From assembly GCF_902459465.1 (NCBI RefSeq), contig NC_047080.1, forward strand, positions 10,638,866 through 10,702,865: a stretch of 64,000 nt of DNA. Direction: 5' to 3'. The DNA comes from Asterias rubens. Taxonomy: Eukaryota > Echinodermata > Asteroidea > Forcipulatida > Asteriidae. The notes below the pieces were generated by a model. It was not told where the DNA came from, made no database searches, and saw nothing but the letters and a program-made list of their open reading frames with translations. A program made the translations under genes and the position numbers. Below are positions 1 through 9,730 of the stretch, piece after piece (position 1 is the first letter of the stretch; every line of letters starts with the position of its first letter).

Positions 1-12
1 GTTTTCTCTTCA

Positions 13-1300
13 ATGACAGCAAGGAAGAAACCTGACACCAAATGGAAGGACGTTGCTGCAGTGTTGTCTTCCATCTTCAGCATTGCATTAGAGCCATCTA
101 ATGTTCCTACTAGTATGAAATGTGTGAAACTGAAAAAAAGTGTCCTTCAAAAAGATCACAATCAAGAAAAGCTGGTGTCTTTTCTTGCCAAGAGATATCC
201 ACCTCCGCTGCCTGTGACAAAACAGAGAAAAGAACAAGGGAGACAGTAATTGATGATTTGCTACCCATGAAAGTCCCCAAAATGGATCAGGAAATGAAAG
301 AGGCAAAGGAGATTGCCGTTCAAGACATATGTAATGAATTACATGAACTAAAAGCATCGATGGCGGCTAAAGATCTGGCTAGATCCTGTATCGAAGTTCT
401 TGAAAGACGGCTGCAGCCATACCTAACTGGTCACCTCTCCAACCCAACACCGGAACAATATCACCAATCAAAATCAGCTCCAACACACAACATATATGCA
501 GAGCAAACACTTGGACTAACTGACCATCACTTCAGAAGAGCCCCAAATGCTACAGTTGGCTTCATTGATGGAAAGGTAAAGTGTAAGAAAAATAAAACCA
601 TCAAGTGGTTAGAAGAAAAATCTGCAGAAACACAACAACAAATAATCACATTTGCAATCAAGAGAGCACGAGAACAGTAAAAAATCAGCCAGAAGCAAAC
701 ATTATCAAAATCCAAGACCAGAGATTGAAACAAAAACAGCAGAAGACAGACCAGTCAGCACGCAAGAAGGTGGAAAAGAAAGTCAAATCAATACCGAGTG
801 GTTCATCTCTAATGTCAGAATTCCCAGATTTAGAGCATGACAAGCGGGATTTGGTGGAACTCATTATTAAGGACACTGCCTGTATCAAGAACAGATACCT
901 TCATCATATCTGGTTCGAAGAAGGTAAAAATACATCATACAGCGGGAAAGTAATTGGAGTAAAATCCAGGACAAAAATTCCCACCCTAACAGTTGCATAC
1001 TGGACAGAGAAGGAGACGGAAGATGACGCTGTAGATTACAACTTACAAGCTGTCAGTGCCTCAGGTATTGGCAGACATCATCATTATTCGGGGACATTGT
1101 TTTCTTTGAAGTACGACGGGACAACTTTGAAGTACGACGGGACAACGAAAAGTGGACATCACCTTGTTGAGGCTCAACTTTCTACAGACAAAGACACATT
1201 CACACTATACGTGCAAGAAACATGTGGGGGGACTGCATCCGATTACAGTGAATGTATTATTAGGGACGTCGCCCGGTCACGTGACTGGCGAACAATTTGA
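13..1300 (+). pseudogene. Broken ORF with Tudor/chromo-like C-terminal region, probably element-derived
   Basis: Three plus-strand frames appear to form one decayed coding region: 13-249, then 120-680, then about 680-1300. The middle frame is charged and helical (residues such as DICNELHELKAS and RAREQ near its end) and closes at a stop at 678-680. The text then continues in another frame with a lysine/glutamine-rich linker (QSARKKVEKKVKS). After that comes a segment with HHIWFEEGKNTSYSGKV and VAYWTEKETEDDAVDY, which looks like a small Tudor/chromo-type beta barrel. At least one frameshift near 670-680 is needed to join the parts. Bases 1106-1145 hold a direct duplication (GTACGACGGGACAAC twice). 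The start lies outside the window or is lost. I recall similar proteins as multicopy predicted ORFs in marine invertebrates, which is weak evidence for an element origin. Function unknown. Confidence 0.4.
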
Positions 1301-2714
1301 CGAAGTTTTAATTTGCGACGGTGTCATATTTCAGTTCCAAAAATTTTTTTTTACGAAATGGTGTAGAATAAAAGTATGTTAATAATGTTAAACTTTTGAG
1401 AAATTCGTTTTCTAGTACTTGACAAAATGTTAGAATAATTAGAAATTTACTTTCCGAGAAAAGAGAAGAAAAAATCCGTACTTTTCGTTAATTCGCACCC
1501 CGTCAGCGCGCAGTTCATTTCTTGTCCCTGAATTGCCATGCGTGATGAAGTTTTTCTTTGGGCTGTCGTACGGCCGTAAATACGTCCAAAAATATCGAAA
1601 TACCCCTTAAAATGAAGCTTAGATGTTAGGCTTTTTAATTATGGCTAAGTCCACTTTGCCATAATTAATCTTAAACTATTGAAACAATGTTAAAATGTTT
1701 GTTGAAGGGGATTTTAACGATCGCGACTTAGCTCACCATCGCGACGCATACCAAACGAAAGACCGTGTTCTATTCTACAAAATGGTGGCCGTAGCTAAGT
1801 TGAGGAACGAGGCGGTTTTCAGCTACAGCGCCTTTTCCATGAGGGGTCGCTCAAGAATCTGTAGCTATTCGGTTGCAAGGTTGTGTACAGAGCTAGATGT
1901 CTAGTTTTGACCTCTCGTAAAGAGTCATTCATAAATCCCACTACAGCGCAGTGTACATGGTGACGTCATCGCGCCGAAACCAGACTTGCGCAATGAAGCT
2001 GCAAAATGGCAGTTACTGCGCCGCGTGGGTCTTATATTTGTTTACACTCCATTATTCATTCGTGAAGAGCGGACGTGTATTGAGAATTGCAAGTGTTTAT
2101 TGATCAAAGTGCAGAATATTTGCGGGAAATTTGAACTTTTTAGAGAGAACTTTTGTTTGTTGACAAAGAATATTCACATTATTTTCGTAAAAAAGAAATT
2201 GAACTTGTTTTTCGTCCGTCAAAATTGTTTTTTTTTCTTCGGATTTCGGTGATCCATATTCAGCAGTTTAAATTGCAAACTTTCTAATCTCCAATTTCAC
2301 ACATTTTATTCTGCAACTTAGCTTTGTTACTTGATTTTTGACTAAATATTATTAAGTTTTATTGTTATCTTTCAATTAAACATTTACTCTGTTATTTATC
2401 TTTGTTGTTTGACATTTTTTACATTTTGAGAAGTTGTTCATTTTAACATTTACTCTGTTGTGTTCATGTATGATGTTGATATAGCTGTGTTTTTGAAATT
2501 TTCACATTATTTTAAATATTGACCTTTTGAGAAGTTGAATTTAACATTAACTTTGTTGTGTTATTTACCTCTTCTTGACATTTTTCACAATTAAATATTT
2601 GACTTTTGAGAAGTTAATTTAACATTTAGTCCTACTCAGTTAAGTATTTAAGTATTGTTCAACTTAACATTTACTCTAGTCTAGGTGTGTTACTTAGCTT
2701 TTTTTATTTGACAA
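1301..2714. other. AT-rich non-coding stretch
   Basis: No coding exon is supported. About 2380-2700 repeats loosely a motif of the type AACATTTACTCTGTTGTGTT followed by TTTTGAGAAGTT, four to five times with heavy decay. The small ORFs at 1695 and 1986 have no recognisable content. Confidence 0.5.
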
Positions 2715-3545
2715 CAATAGTTGGGGTTATGGGAATTTTGTTCTTGCTGTGCAATAACCTTGAAGGCATCTCACTTTTCTATTCCTTGTCCAAAAATGAA
2801 GGGGGTGAGATGTTTACTTTTTGAGATATGCACTTTTGAAAATGCGACATTATTTATTAGTTTTACACAGCAGGTGTCAAATTACGGGCAATTAGGCTCA
2901 ATTTGCATATTTTGAAAAATAACAATAATTAAGATAATGAGAATTATGTTTTTGTTGTTTAATAACCTTAAAGGCATCTTACTTTTCTAATCCTTGTCCA
3001 AAAATGAAGGTGATCAGATATTTACTTTTTGAGCTATGCGCTTTTGAAAACACGAGTTAATTCATTATATCTGGCAGGTGTCAAAATACAGATAATTAGC
3101 ATGATTTGCATATTTTGAACAAGAAAAAAAATTATTTAGATAAGGGAATTTTGTTATTGTTGTTTAAAAACCTTAATGGCATCTCCCTTTTCTATCCCTT
3201 GTCCAAATATGAAGCTGGTTAGAGATTTCCTTTTAGAGATATGCACTTTTGAAAATGCAAGGTATATTCGCTGTTTGTTTATCTCAGCGGGGAGTCAGAT
3301 TACACGGGTAATTAGGCCTAATTTGCATATTTTCAAAAATAACAATAATTAAGTTCATGGGAATTTTTAGTTGTCATTAAGTAACCTCAAATGCATCCCA
3401 CTTTTCTACCCCTAGTCCAAAAATGAAGGTGGCCAGTCAATTACTTTTTGAGATATGCTCTTCTGAGAACTGTTGTTTATTCATTGTTTATTTGTTTATA
3501 CGAAAGATCAAGATATGCACTTTGAGTAATCCCTGGGGACTTTGA
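2715..3545 (+). repeat. Tandem array of ~210-bp units, four degenerate copies
   Basis: Four successive blocks start near 2730, 2940, 3150 and 3355. They share the order: GGGAATTTTGTT, AATAACCTTGAAGGCATC, TTTTCTATTCCTTGTCCAAA, AATGAAGG, TTTTTGAGATATGCACTTTT, a T-rich stretch with CAGGTGTCAAATTACGG, and AATTTGCATATTTTGAA. The copies differ by many substitutions and small indels, so the array is old. There is no coding potential. Confidence 0.85.
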
Positions 3546-5029
3546 GTCCATTTTTGAGGTCTGTTAATTCAAAATCCACGCAATCAAATTGGTTTTTTTC
3601 TTCAGTTCTCATAACACTTTTTGCCTGGAACCAGAATATTTCAGTTTTGTGTAACTAAAAAGTCTAATTTGTTAATTAGGATTTTATTAAAATTGTTATT
3701 TGTTTGTTTGTTGTTTACTTTAGTTGCTAGGCAACGACCACGACTCTCAACTTGACACTAAATAACCACAACTCTGGAACCCCTTGACCGATTTTCTTCA
3801 AACAACCACCAAATAACTCCATTTACTGAATTCTTTCATACTAGCCACATGTCAAAGCTATAGAACAAACATTGAAATTCTGGTTGCCATCCCTAGTATT
3901 ATATTTTAAGGACTTGGTTTATGATGTGGACTCCAAAATTATGACAAATATAAGCAACACCATGACTGACAGGTGTGTGACAAATAATGCCATCGACAAA
4001 GAAATAGAGATACTTACAAGCGACCCTTATTCCTTTAAGTTTAATTAATTAAGTGATTTTTTTTTTTGATTTTTTTTTTCATGATCCAAATTTGTTTAAA
4101 TTTTCTTTTATTTACAGTAAACTCACCAATCATTCATAAGTCCACTTTTCTGTCATACATTTCCCTCACGAAGATCTTAATTAGATCTCACAAAGTATTT
4201 GCTACTTCTTTTGAAACTGCCCACCGTACCACCGACGACATACTGCACAGAGAAGCACACAGAATCAGCAGTAGTCCGCCATTTTGTGCAACACCCTTGC
4301 TACACAATAATCATTAGTAGCCCCTAGAGGGCAGTAGACAAAATTGGAAGATAAAAATACAACAAAAAAATAAAATAAAACACCAACAGAGGGCGCTAGA
4401 CTACCATTCTGTTGAACAGTTCTTAGAAAAATAACAAAATATAAAAAAAATACTTTTTACTCCTAATATGTCAAATACAGCATGGAAATGTTAAAAAAGC
4501 TGGGGAATAAAAGTGAGTTTTCTGATAATTGTGAAGTTTGGGACAGGAAGCTTTGCATTCACACAAAAAAGGACTCTGTAGGGCCTGCTTTGTATTGTAA
4601 CGGTAGTATTGACCATGTTAAAATTTGTAAAAGGACAAGGTATTATTATAGTAAGTGAATTAAGGGCTAAATGAAGGAAGTTTCCCCACAACCAACACTG
4701 GATGTCATTTGTTTGACGCAGAGGTATTATATTTTACACAACAGAGTTGGCTTCAAGAAGCGAGTAACATGGCTTGCCATCCGCATCACTGCTTCATCTC
4801 CACTTCATCAACTTATACAGGACAAGGAACTGACTCCCTTCATCATCCAGTGCGCCATACCATCCGGTCTCTTCAAAACAACTTTCCGAAGACAAACAAG
4901 GTCTCCTACTCTCCCCTGAAATCTACGATATCCTGACTTGACTATGTAAAGATGGGGGATCATTTTCAAGTAGCATCGATGATAATAACTTACTAATGAG
5001 AAAACTGCTAGACATTTACTGAATTCAAA
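3546..5029. other. Non-coding stretch with a fragment of the downstream array
   Basis: No gene is supported. Bases 4125-4190 (TACATTTCCCTCACGAAGATCTTAATTAGATC) match the tail of the type-A units found at 5.0-9.1 kb, so a partial unit lies here. The overlapping short ORFs at 4671-4936 are not recognisable. Confidence 0.5.
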
Positions 5030-6265
5030 GGCCTTGAATATTTAGATTTAAAAAAAGTTTAAAAGTAATTAAATATTTTTATAAAATTAACCTTCCATCA
5101 ATCATAAGGGCACTGAGTAGGGCTGTCATAATCCCTTTTGAAAGATACGAGCGACGCCTCACCGCAGCTCAGATAGAGGCAGAAAGCAGAAGATCTGCAG
5201 TGGAGAAAGAGGCTGCATGCCCTCCCCTCTCTGGTTGCTATTGGGCAGAGCATCATAGCAAGATGTCACTGAAGAAAATCCTCAAGCTCAACTACTAACG
5301 GGCGGTAAGAGCGGCAACCTCTGCAGCAATCAGAGAAACATCAGTCCACGAAGGTTAACGTACTTGTAGTAAATCTGTCAAGGACTGGTTTACTTTTTGA
5401 CGTGAAGTTTGTCTTTGTGTCATCAAAAAAAGAAGGTGCAGCAAGGGGATCGGTGGGCTGGGCATGACCATCGAAATTGACGAGTCCAAATGTGGTCATT
5501 GTGTCATTCATTTAGTCCTCTTTTCTTTAATACATTTCCCTCACGAAGATCTTAATTAGATCATAGATTTCAACTAACTAATGAGAAAACTGCTAGACAT
5601 TTATTAAATTCAAAAGCCTTATTTAGGTTTTTAAAAAGTTAAAAAGTAATTAAATATTTTTATAAAATTAACCTTCCATCATCAATCATAAGAGCACTGA
5701 GTAGGGCTGTCATAATCCCCTTTGCAAGATACGAGCGACGCCTCACCGCAGCTCAGACAGAGGCAGAAAGCAGAAGATTTGCAGTGGAGAAAGAGGCCGT
5801 CAATGCCCGCCCCTCTCTGGTCGTTATTGGGCAGAGCATTGTCGCCCAAAAAGACCTGATAGCAACCAGATATAAGGAACAGATGGTCGAGATTACTTCG
5901 TCTCCGGCTGTCCCCGATCGCATAAACACCACCTATGCCATTCTGGTATTTATTGCCGAATCGGAAGAGTAAAGAAATTTTCTCAGTTCAATGTTAATTA
6001 GATTGATTTGTATTGAAACACCTAAACACACAGAAATTCCACCAGGTCATAGAGACCATCTATAGATCTTCTTCTTTATCTTCATATTGTCATTGTATTT
6101 ATTTGTTTGTGTTGTGTTTTTTAAGGACCCGATTACAGTAAGCCGTTTTTAAATAACATTTTTGGGAGTTGCTAACCTAATCGGTGTAAGTCTTATGTCC
6201 CGCCTTACTGCTCATCTTTTAGGCAGTATTTTTAAACATTGTAACATTTGATTGTCGTTATTGTA
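5030..6265 (+). repeat. Array block 1: one type-A unit then one type-B unit
   Basis: Both unit types open with an AT-rich lead (TTCAAAGGCCTT ... AATTAACCTTCCATCA) and then ACTGAGTAGGGCTGTCATAATC and a stretch reading ERRLTAAQxEAESRR. Type A (5030-5575) continues into a Merlin/IS1595-like transposase fragment. In this copy it carries stop codons at the NYYRAAR position and further on, so it is dead. Type B (5605-6265) instead continues open to 5972, giving a short helical ORF ending in LVFIAESEE, followed by a non-coding tail with TTTTAAGGACCCGATTACAG. The same A-then-B order recurs at 7.9-9.7 kb. Confidence 0.8.
5784..5972 (+). pseudogene. Type-B repeat ORF fragment, coiled-coil-like, unknown
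   Basis: The open frame actually extends upstream into the shared repeat lead (residues IIRALSRAVIIPFARYERRL) and ends at 5972. It is rich in A, E, R and Q, as in an amphipathic helix, followed by VVIGQSIVAQKDLIATRYKE. A second near-identical copy lies at 9244-9432. There is no ATG at a sensible position. It is probably an internal exon of a mobile element or multicopy gene that I do not recognise. Confidence 0.45.
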
Positions 6266-6954
6266 TACTTTCTACTTTGTAAAATGAAAATTCTGTTAGT
6301 GAATTGTCCCTGTTTTTATCAGTATTTTTGACATTGACATTGTTCTTAGCTTTTGTAAATCTCATCTTTTTAAACAGAAAGATTCAATACAGCCAAAGCA
6401 AATGAACCACTTGGGTGCCAAAAAGGGTTGCATTGCGAGGGGGAAATATAACTCAGCACCAGACCACTGACCCGGGACCTAGCTATATTCCTACATGCTA
6501 CATGTACCACCTACGTTAATATATTTCTAAAAGAATCATGTCTCCATTACACAGAGGCCACATTGCCCCGGTCTTGGCCTTGGTGCCCGTCAAAAGTTAC
6601 AAACAAAATCTTTCAGATTTCCACCAGAAATTCTATTTGCAAAATGAAAAGGCCCTGTCAGGGGGTAGTTCAAATTCCAGGCCTGAGGAAACCGAATAAT
6701 GGGAGATATAAGCCTAAGTTACAGTTAAGTTTTTGACTAAAAAAATATGCTCCCCTGTCTGGGAATCCCACTGAATATTACTTAAAGTATGTTTTTCTTG
6801 TTTATTATGTTTTTAATGTTTCCACATTCATACAATAGAGCAAGAAGTTAATTCTTTGCCCAAATAAATTTTACTATTTATTATGGAACTAAAAGTTGTC
6901 CGAATTAAAGCAAAGAAATGTCACATATCAGGGCCAATACAATGTACAAGCTTA
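6266..6954. other. Non-coding; contains one AGGCCTG-type MITE copy near 6545-6690
   Basis: No gene is supported. Bases 6545-6690 carry GGCCACATTGCCCCGGTC, TTGGCCTTGGTGCCC, AAAATGAAAAGGCCCTG and end in AAATTCCAGGCCTG. This is the signature of a dispersed family seen at several other sites in the window. Confidence 0.5.
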
Positions 6955-7440
6955 GTCCTTCAGTGCATAGCAAGCAGGGACCAGTGATCTTGTCTTATCA
7001 CTGGTTCACGCTGGTTTTTTGCACAACTTAGTCTCGAACCAAAGCCCAAAGACCTAGCTGTACAGTACACCAACTACTGTACGCATACATTTTGTATTTT
7101 TTAAGCTTCATGTACTAGTACAAGTTTTATAAGGAAGAACGACTATAACCCCTTGTAAATATAAAATTGTACTTTTCGTTGTCCTGTTCCAATAAAAATT
7201 CACAGGTTTGTTATATTCATCAGTCAGGCAAAGCACAACTCAGTCTTGAACCAAAGCCCCAAGACCTAGCTGTACAGTACACCAAACTACTACGCTTACA
7301 TTGTGTAAAGCTACCCGTACAAGTTTGATTCAGGAGTAGTACGCGTATGCCCTGTATACGCCAAGTAAAACCAGGTTTGTGATATTCATCAGGCAAAGCA
7401 CAACTCAATCTTGGACCATGGCCCAAGACCTAGTTGAGCA
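6955..7440 (+). repeat. Three degenerate direct repeats
   Basis: A block containing GCAAAGCACAACTCAGTCTTGAACC, AAAGCCC(C)AAGACCTAG and CTGTACAGTACACCAA occurs near 7015-7075, 7215-7285 and, truncated, 7390-7435. Between copies lies TTGTTATATTCATCAGTCAGG-like sequence. Non-coding. Confidence 0.7.
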
Positions 7441-7565
7441 AATTACGTCTTGGATATTTCTGAGAGTGACTGCACTAAGCATAAAATACAAACTGCTTAG
7501 CAGAAACAAGCAGGATAACAGTCACACAGATGGTATGTGTGCAGGACGAAATCTTACGTGCACTG

Positions 7566-7917
7566 GACAACCATAAGGAAGCAATCCTCGTGCTGTTAGA
7601 TTTTCAGCTGCATTTGACACTATCAACCATGAGCATCTCATCCAACGTTTATCTTCACGCTATGGAATTACTGGAACTGGCCTTAACTGGTTCTCTTTTT
7701 ATCTGAACAACAGAACCCAGCATGTTCTCATCAACAATGTTAAATCAGATCGCCATCATCTCTGGTGTGGTGTTCCAAAAGGTTCTGTAGCTGGGCCACT
7801 TGAATTTATATTGTTCAGTGCACCCTTGGAAGACCTCATTGCTGCCCATAGTATTTCTAGTGTTGCTTACGCTGACGACACCCAGCTTTACATTACTAAA
7901 CTCTCACTTAATTCAAA
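7566..7917 (+). mobile_element. Non-LTR retrotransposon reverse-transcriptase fragment (CR1/L2-like)
   Basis: The translation shows EAILVLLDF, then after a frame change AAFDTINHEHLIQRLSSRYG, LNWFSFYLNNRTQHV, GVPKGSVAGPLEFILF and SVAYADDTQLYI. These are reverse-transcriptase motifs, including the catalytic YADD box, in the arrangement typical of CR1/L2-group LINEs. A single T appears to be missing at about 7601-7604, which breaks the frame between LDF and AAFD. The fragment lacks both the endonuclease part and the C-terminal part. It ends abruptly in the lead of a type-A repeat unit at about 7905-7917. Confidence 0.85.
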
Positions 7918-8151
7918 GGCCTTAAATTTAGATTTTAAAACAAGTTATAAAGTAAATAAATATTTTTATAAAATTAACCTTCCATCAATCATAAGGGCAC
8001 TGAGTAGGGCTGTCATAATCCCTTTTGAAAGATAAGAGCGACGCCTCACCGCAGCTCAGACAGAGGCAGGAAGCAGAAGATCTGCAGTGGAGAAAGAGGC
8101 TGTGCATGCCCTCCCCTCTCTGGTTGCTATTGGGCAGAGCATCATAGCAAG

Positions 8152-8448
8152 ATGTCACTGAAGAAAATCCTCAAGCTCAACTACTACCGGGCGGCAAGAG
8201 CGGCAACCTCTGCAGCAATCAGAGAAACATCAGTCCACAAAGGTGAACGTACTTGTAGTAAATCTGTCAAGGACTGGTTTACTTTTTGCCGTGAAGTTTG
8301 TCTTTGTGTCATCAAAAAAAGAAGGTGCAGCAAGGGGATCGATGGGCTGGGCATGACCATCAAAATTGACGAGTCCAAATGTGGTCATTGTGTCATTCAT
8401 TTAGTCCTCTTTTCTTGCATACATTTCCCTCACGAAGATCTTAATTAG
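8152..8448 (+). mobile_element. Merlin/IS1595-like (ISXO2-type) transposase fragment, copy 2
   Basis: The 98-residue frame shows KDWFTFCREVC, then LGMTIKIDESKCG. This matches the pattern around the first catalytic aspartate of ISXO2/IS1595-type transposases (family pattern DWxxFCREVC ... GGxGxxVEIDESxFG), the bacterial relatives of animal Merlin elements. The rest of the DDE domain is absent: the frame runs off into the AT-rich unit tail after the IDES box. The upstream part is a basic helical region (MSLKKILKLNYYRAARAATS). It cannot be an active transposase. Confidence 0.65.
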
Positions 8449-8735
8449 ATCATAGATTTCAACTAACTAATGAGAAAACTGCTAGACATTTACTTAATTC
8501 AAAGGCTTTATTAAGATTTAAACAAAGTTAAAAAGTAATTAAATATTTTTTATAAAATTAACCTTCCTTTAATCAGAAGGGCACTGAGTAGGGCTGTCAT
8601 AATCCCTTTTGCAAGATACGAGCGACGCCTCACCGCAGCTCAGACAGAGGCAGGAAGCAGAAGATCTGCAGTGGAGAAAGAGACTGTGCATGCCCTCCCC
8701 TCTCTGGTTGCTATTGGGCAGAGCATCATAGCAAG

Positions 8736-9032
8736 ATGTCACTGAAGAAAATCCTCAAGCTCGACTACTACCGGGCGGCAAGAGCGACAACCTCTGCAGC
8801 AATCAGAGAAACATCAGTCCACAAAGGTGAACGTACTTATAGTAAATCTGTCAAGGACTGGTTTCCTTTTTACCGTGAAGTTTGTCTTTATGTTATCAAA
8901 AAAAGAAGGTGCAGCAAGGGGATCGGTGGGCTAGGCATGACCGTAGAAATTGACGAGTCCAATTGTGGTCATTGTGTCATTCCTTTAGTCCTCCTTTCTT
9001 TCATACATTTCCCTCACGAAGATCTTAATTAG
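8736..9032 (+). mobile_element. Merlin/IS1595-like transposase fragment, copy 3
   Basis: This copy is nearly identical to the one at 8152-8448, with FPFYREVC replacing FTFCREVC and GMTVEIDESNCG keeping the IDES box. It is truncated at the same point. Two copies broken at the same site show that the truncated unit was duplicated after it broke. The oldest copy (about 5262-5560) has stop codons. Confidence 0.65.
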
Positions 9033-9243
9033 ATCATAGATTTCAACTAACTAATGAGAAAACTGCTAGACATTTACTTAATTCAAAGGCCTTATTTAGA
9101 TTTTAAAAAAGTTAAAAAGTAATTAAATATAACCTTCCATCATCAATCATAAGGGCACTGAGTAGGGCAGTCATAGTCCCCTTTGCAAGATACGAGCGAC
9201 GCCTCGCCGCAGCTCAGACAGAGGCAGAAAGCAGAAGATTGCA

Positions 9244-9432
9244 GTGGAGAAAGAGGCCGTCAATGCCCGCCCCTCTCTGGTCGTTATTGGGCAGAGCATT
9301 GTCGCCCAAAAAGACCTGATAGCAACCAGATATAAGGAACAGATGGTCGAGATTACTTCGTCTCCGGCTTTCCCCGATCGCATAAACACCACCTATGCCG
9401 TTCTGGTATTTATTGCCGAATCGGAAGAGTAA
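9244..9432 (+). pseudogene. Type-B repeat ORF fragment, copy 2
   Basis: This has the same 62-residue frame as at 5784-5972, with one or two changes (SPAFPDR, YAVLVF). One base is missing upstream (AGAAGATTGCAG here against AGAAGATTTGCAG), so the frame no longer connects to the shared lead. It is a decayed repeat. Confidence 0.45.
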
Positions 9433-9730
9433 AGAAATTTTCTCAGTTCAATGTTAATTAGATTGATTTGTATTGAATTACCTAAACACACAGAAATTCC
9501 ACCAGGTCATAGAGATAGTCTATAGATCTTCTTTGTCATTGGAAGATCCAATTTTGTCATTGTATTTCTTTGTTTGTGTTGTGTTTTTTAAGGACCCGAT
9601 TACAGTAAGCCGTTTTTAAATAACATTTTTTGGAGTGGCTAACCTAATCGGTGTAAATCTCATGTCCCGCCTTACTACTCATCTTTTAGGCAGTATTTTT
9701 AAACATTGTAACATTTGATTGTCGTTATTG

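Larger units (their letters stand above)
7905..9730 (+). repeat. Array block 2: two type-A units then one type-B unit
   Basis: Type-A units span about 7905-8490 and 8490-9080, and a type-B unit spans about 9080-9730. Each has the AT-rich lead, the GCACTGAGTAGGGC(T/A)GTCAT segment and GAGCGACGCCTC. Type-A units end in CCCTCACGAAGATCTTAATTAGATC and ACTAATGAGAAAACTGCTAGACATTTA. The type-B tail is nearly identical to that at 5973-6265 up to GATTGTCGTTATTG at about 9730. There the two copies part, and the coding exon of the next gene begins. Confidence 0.85.

Noticed and set aside
8184-8378. Minus-strand ORF over the Merlin-like fragment
   Set aside because: Shadow of the plus-strand frame that carries the FCREVC and IDES motifs.
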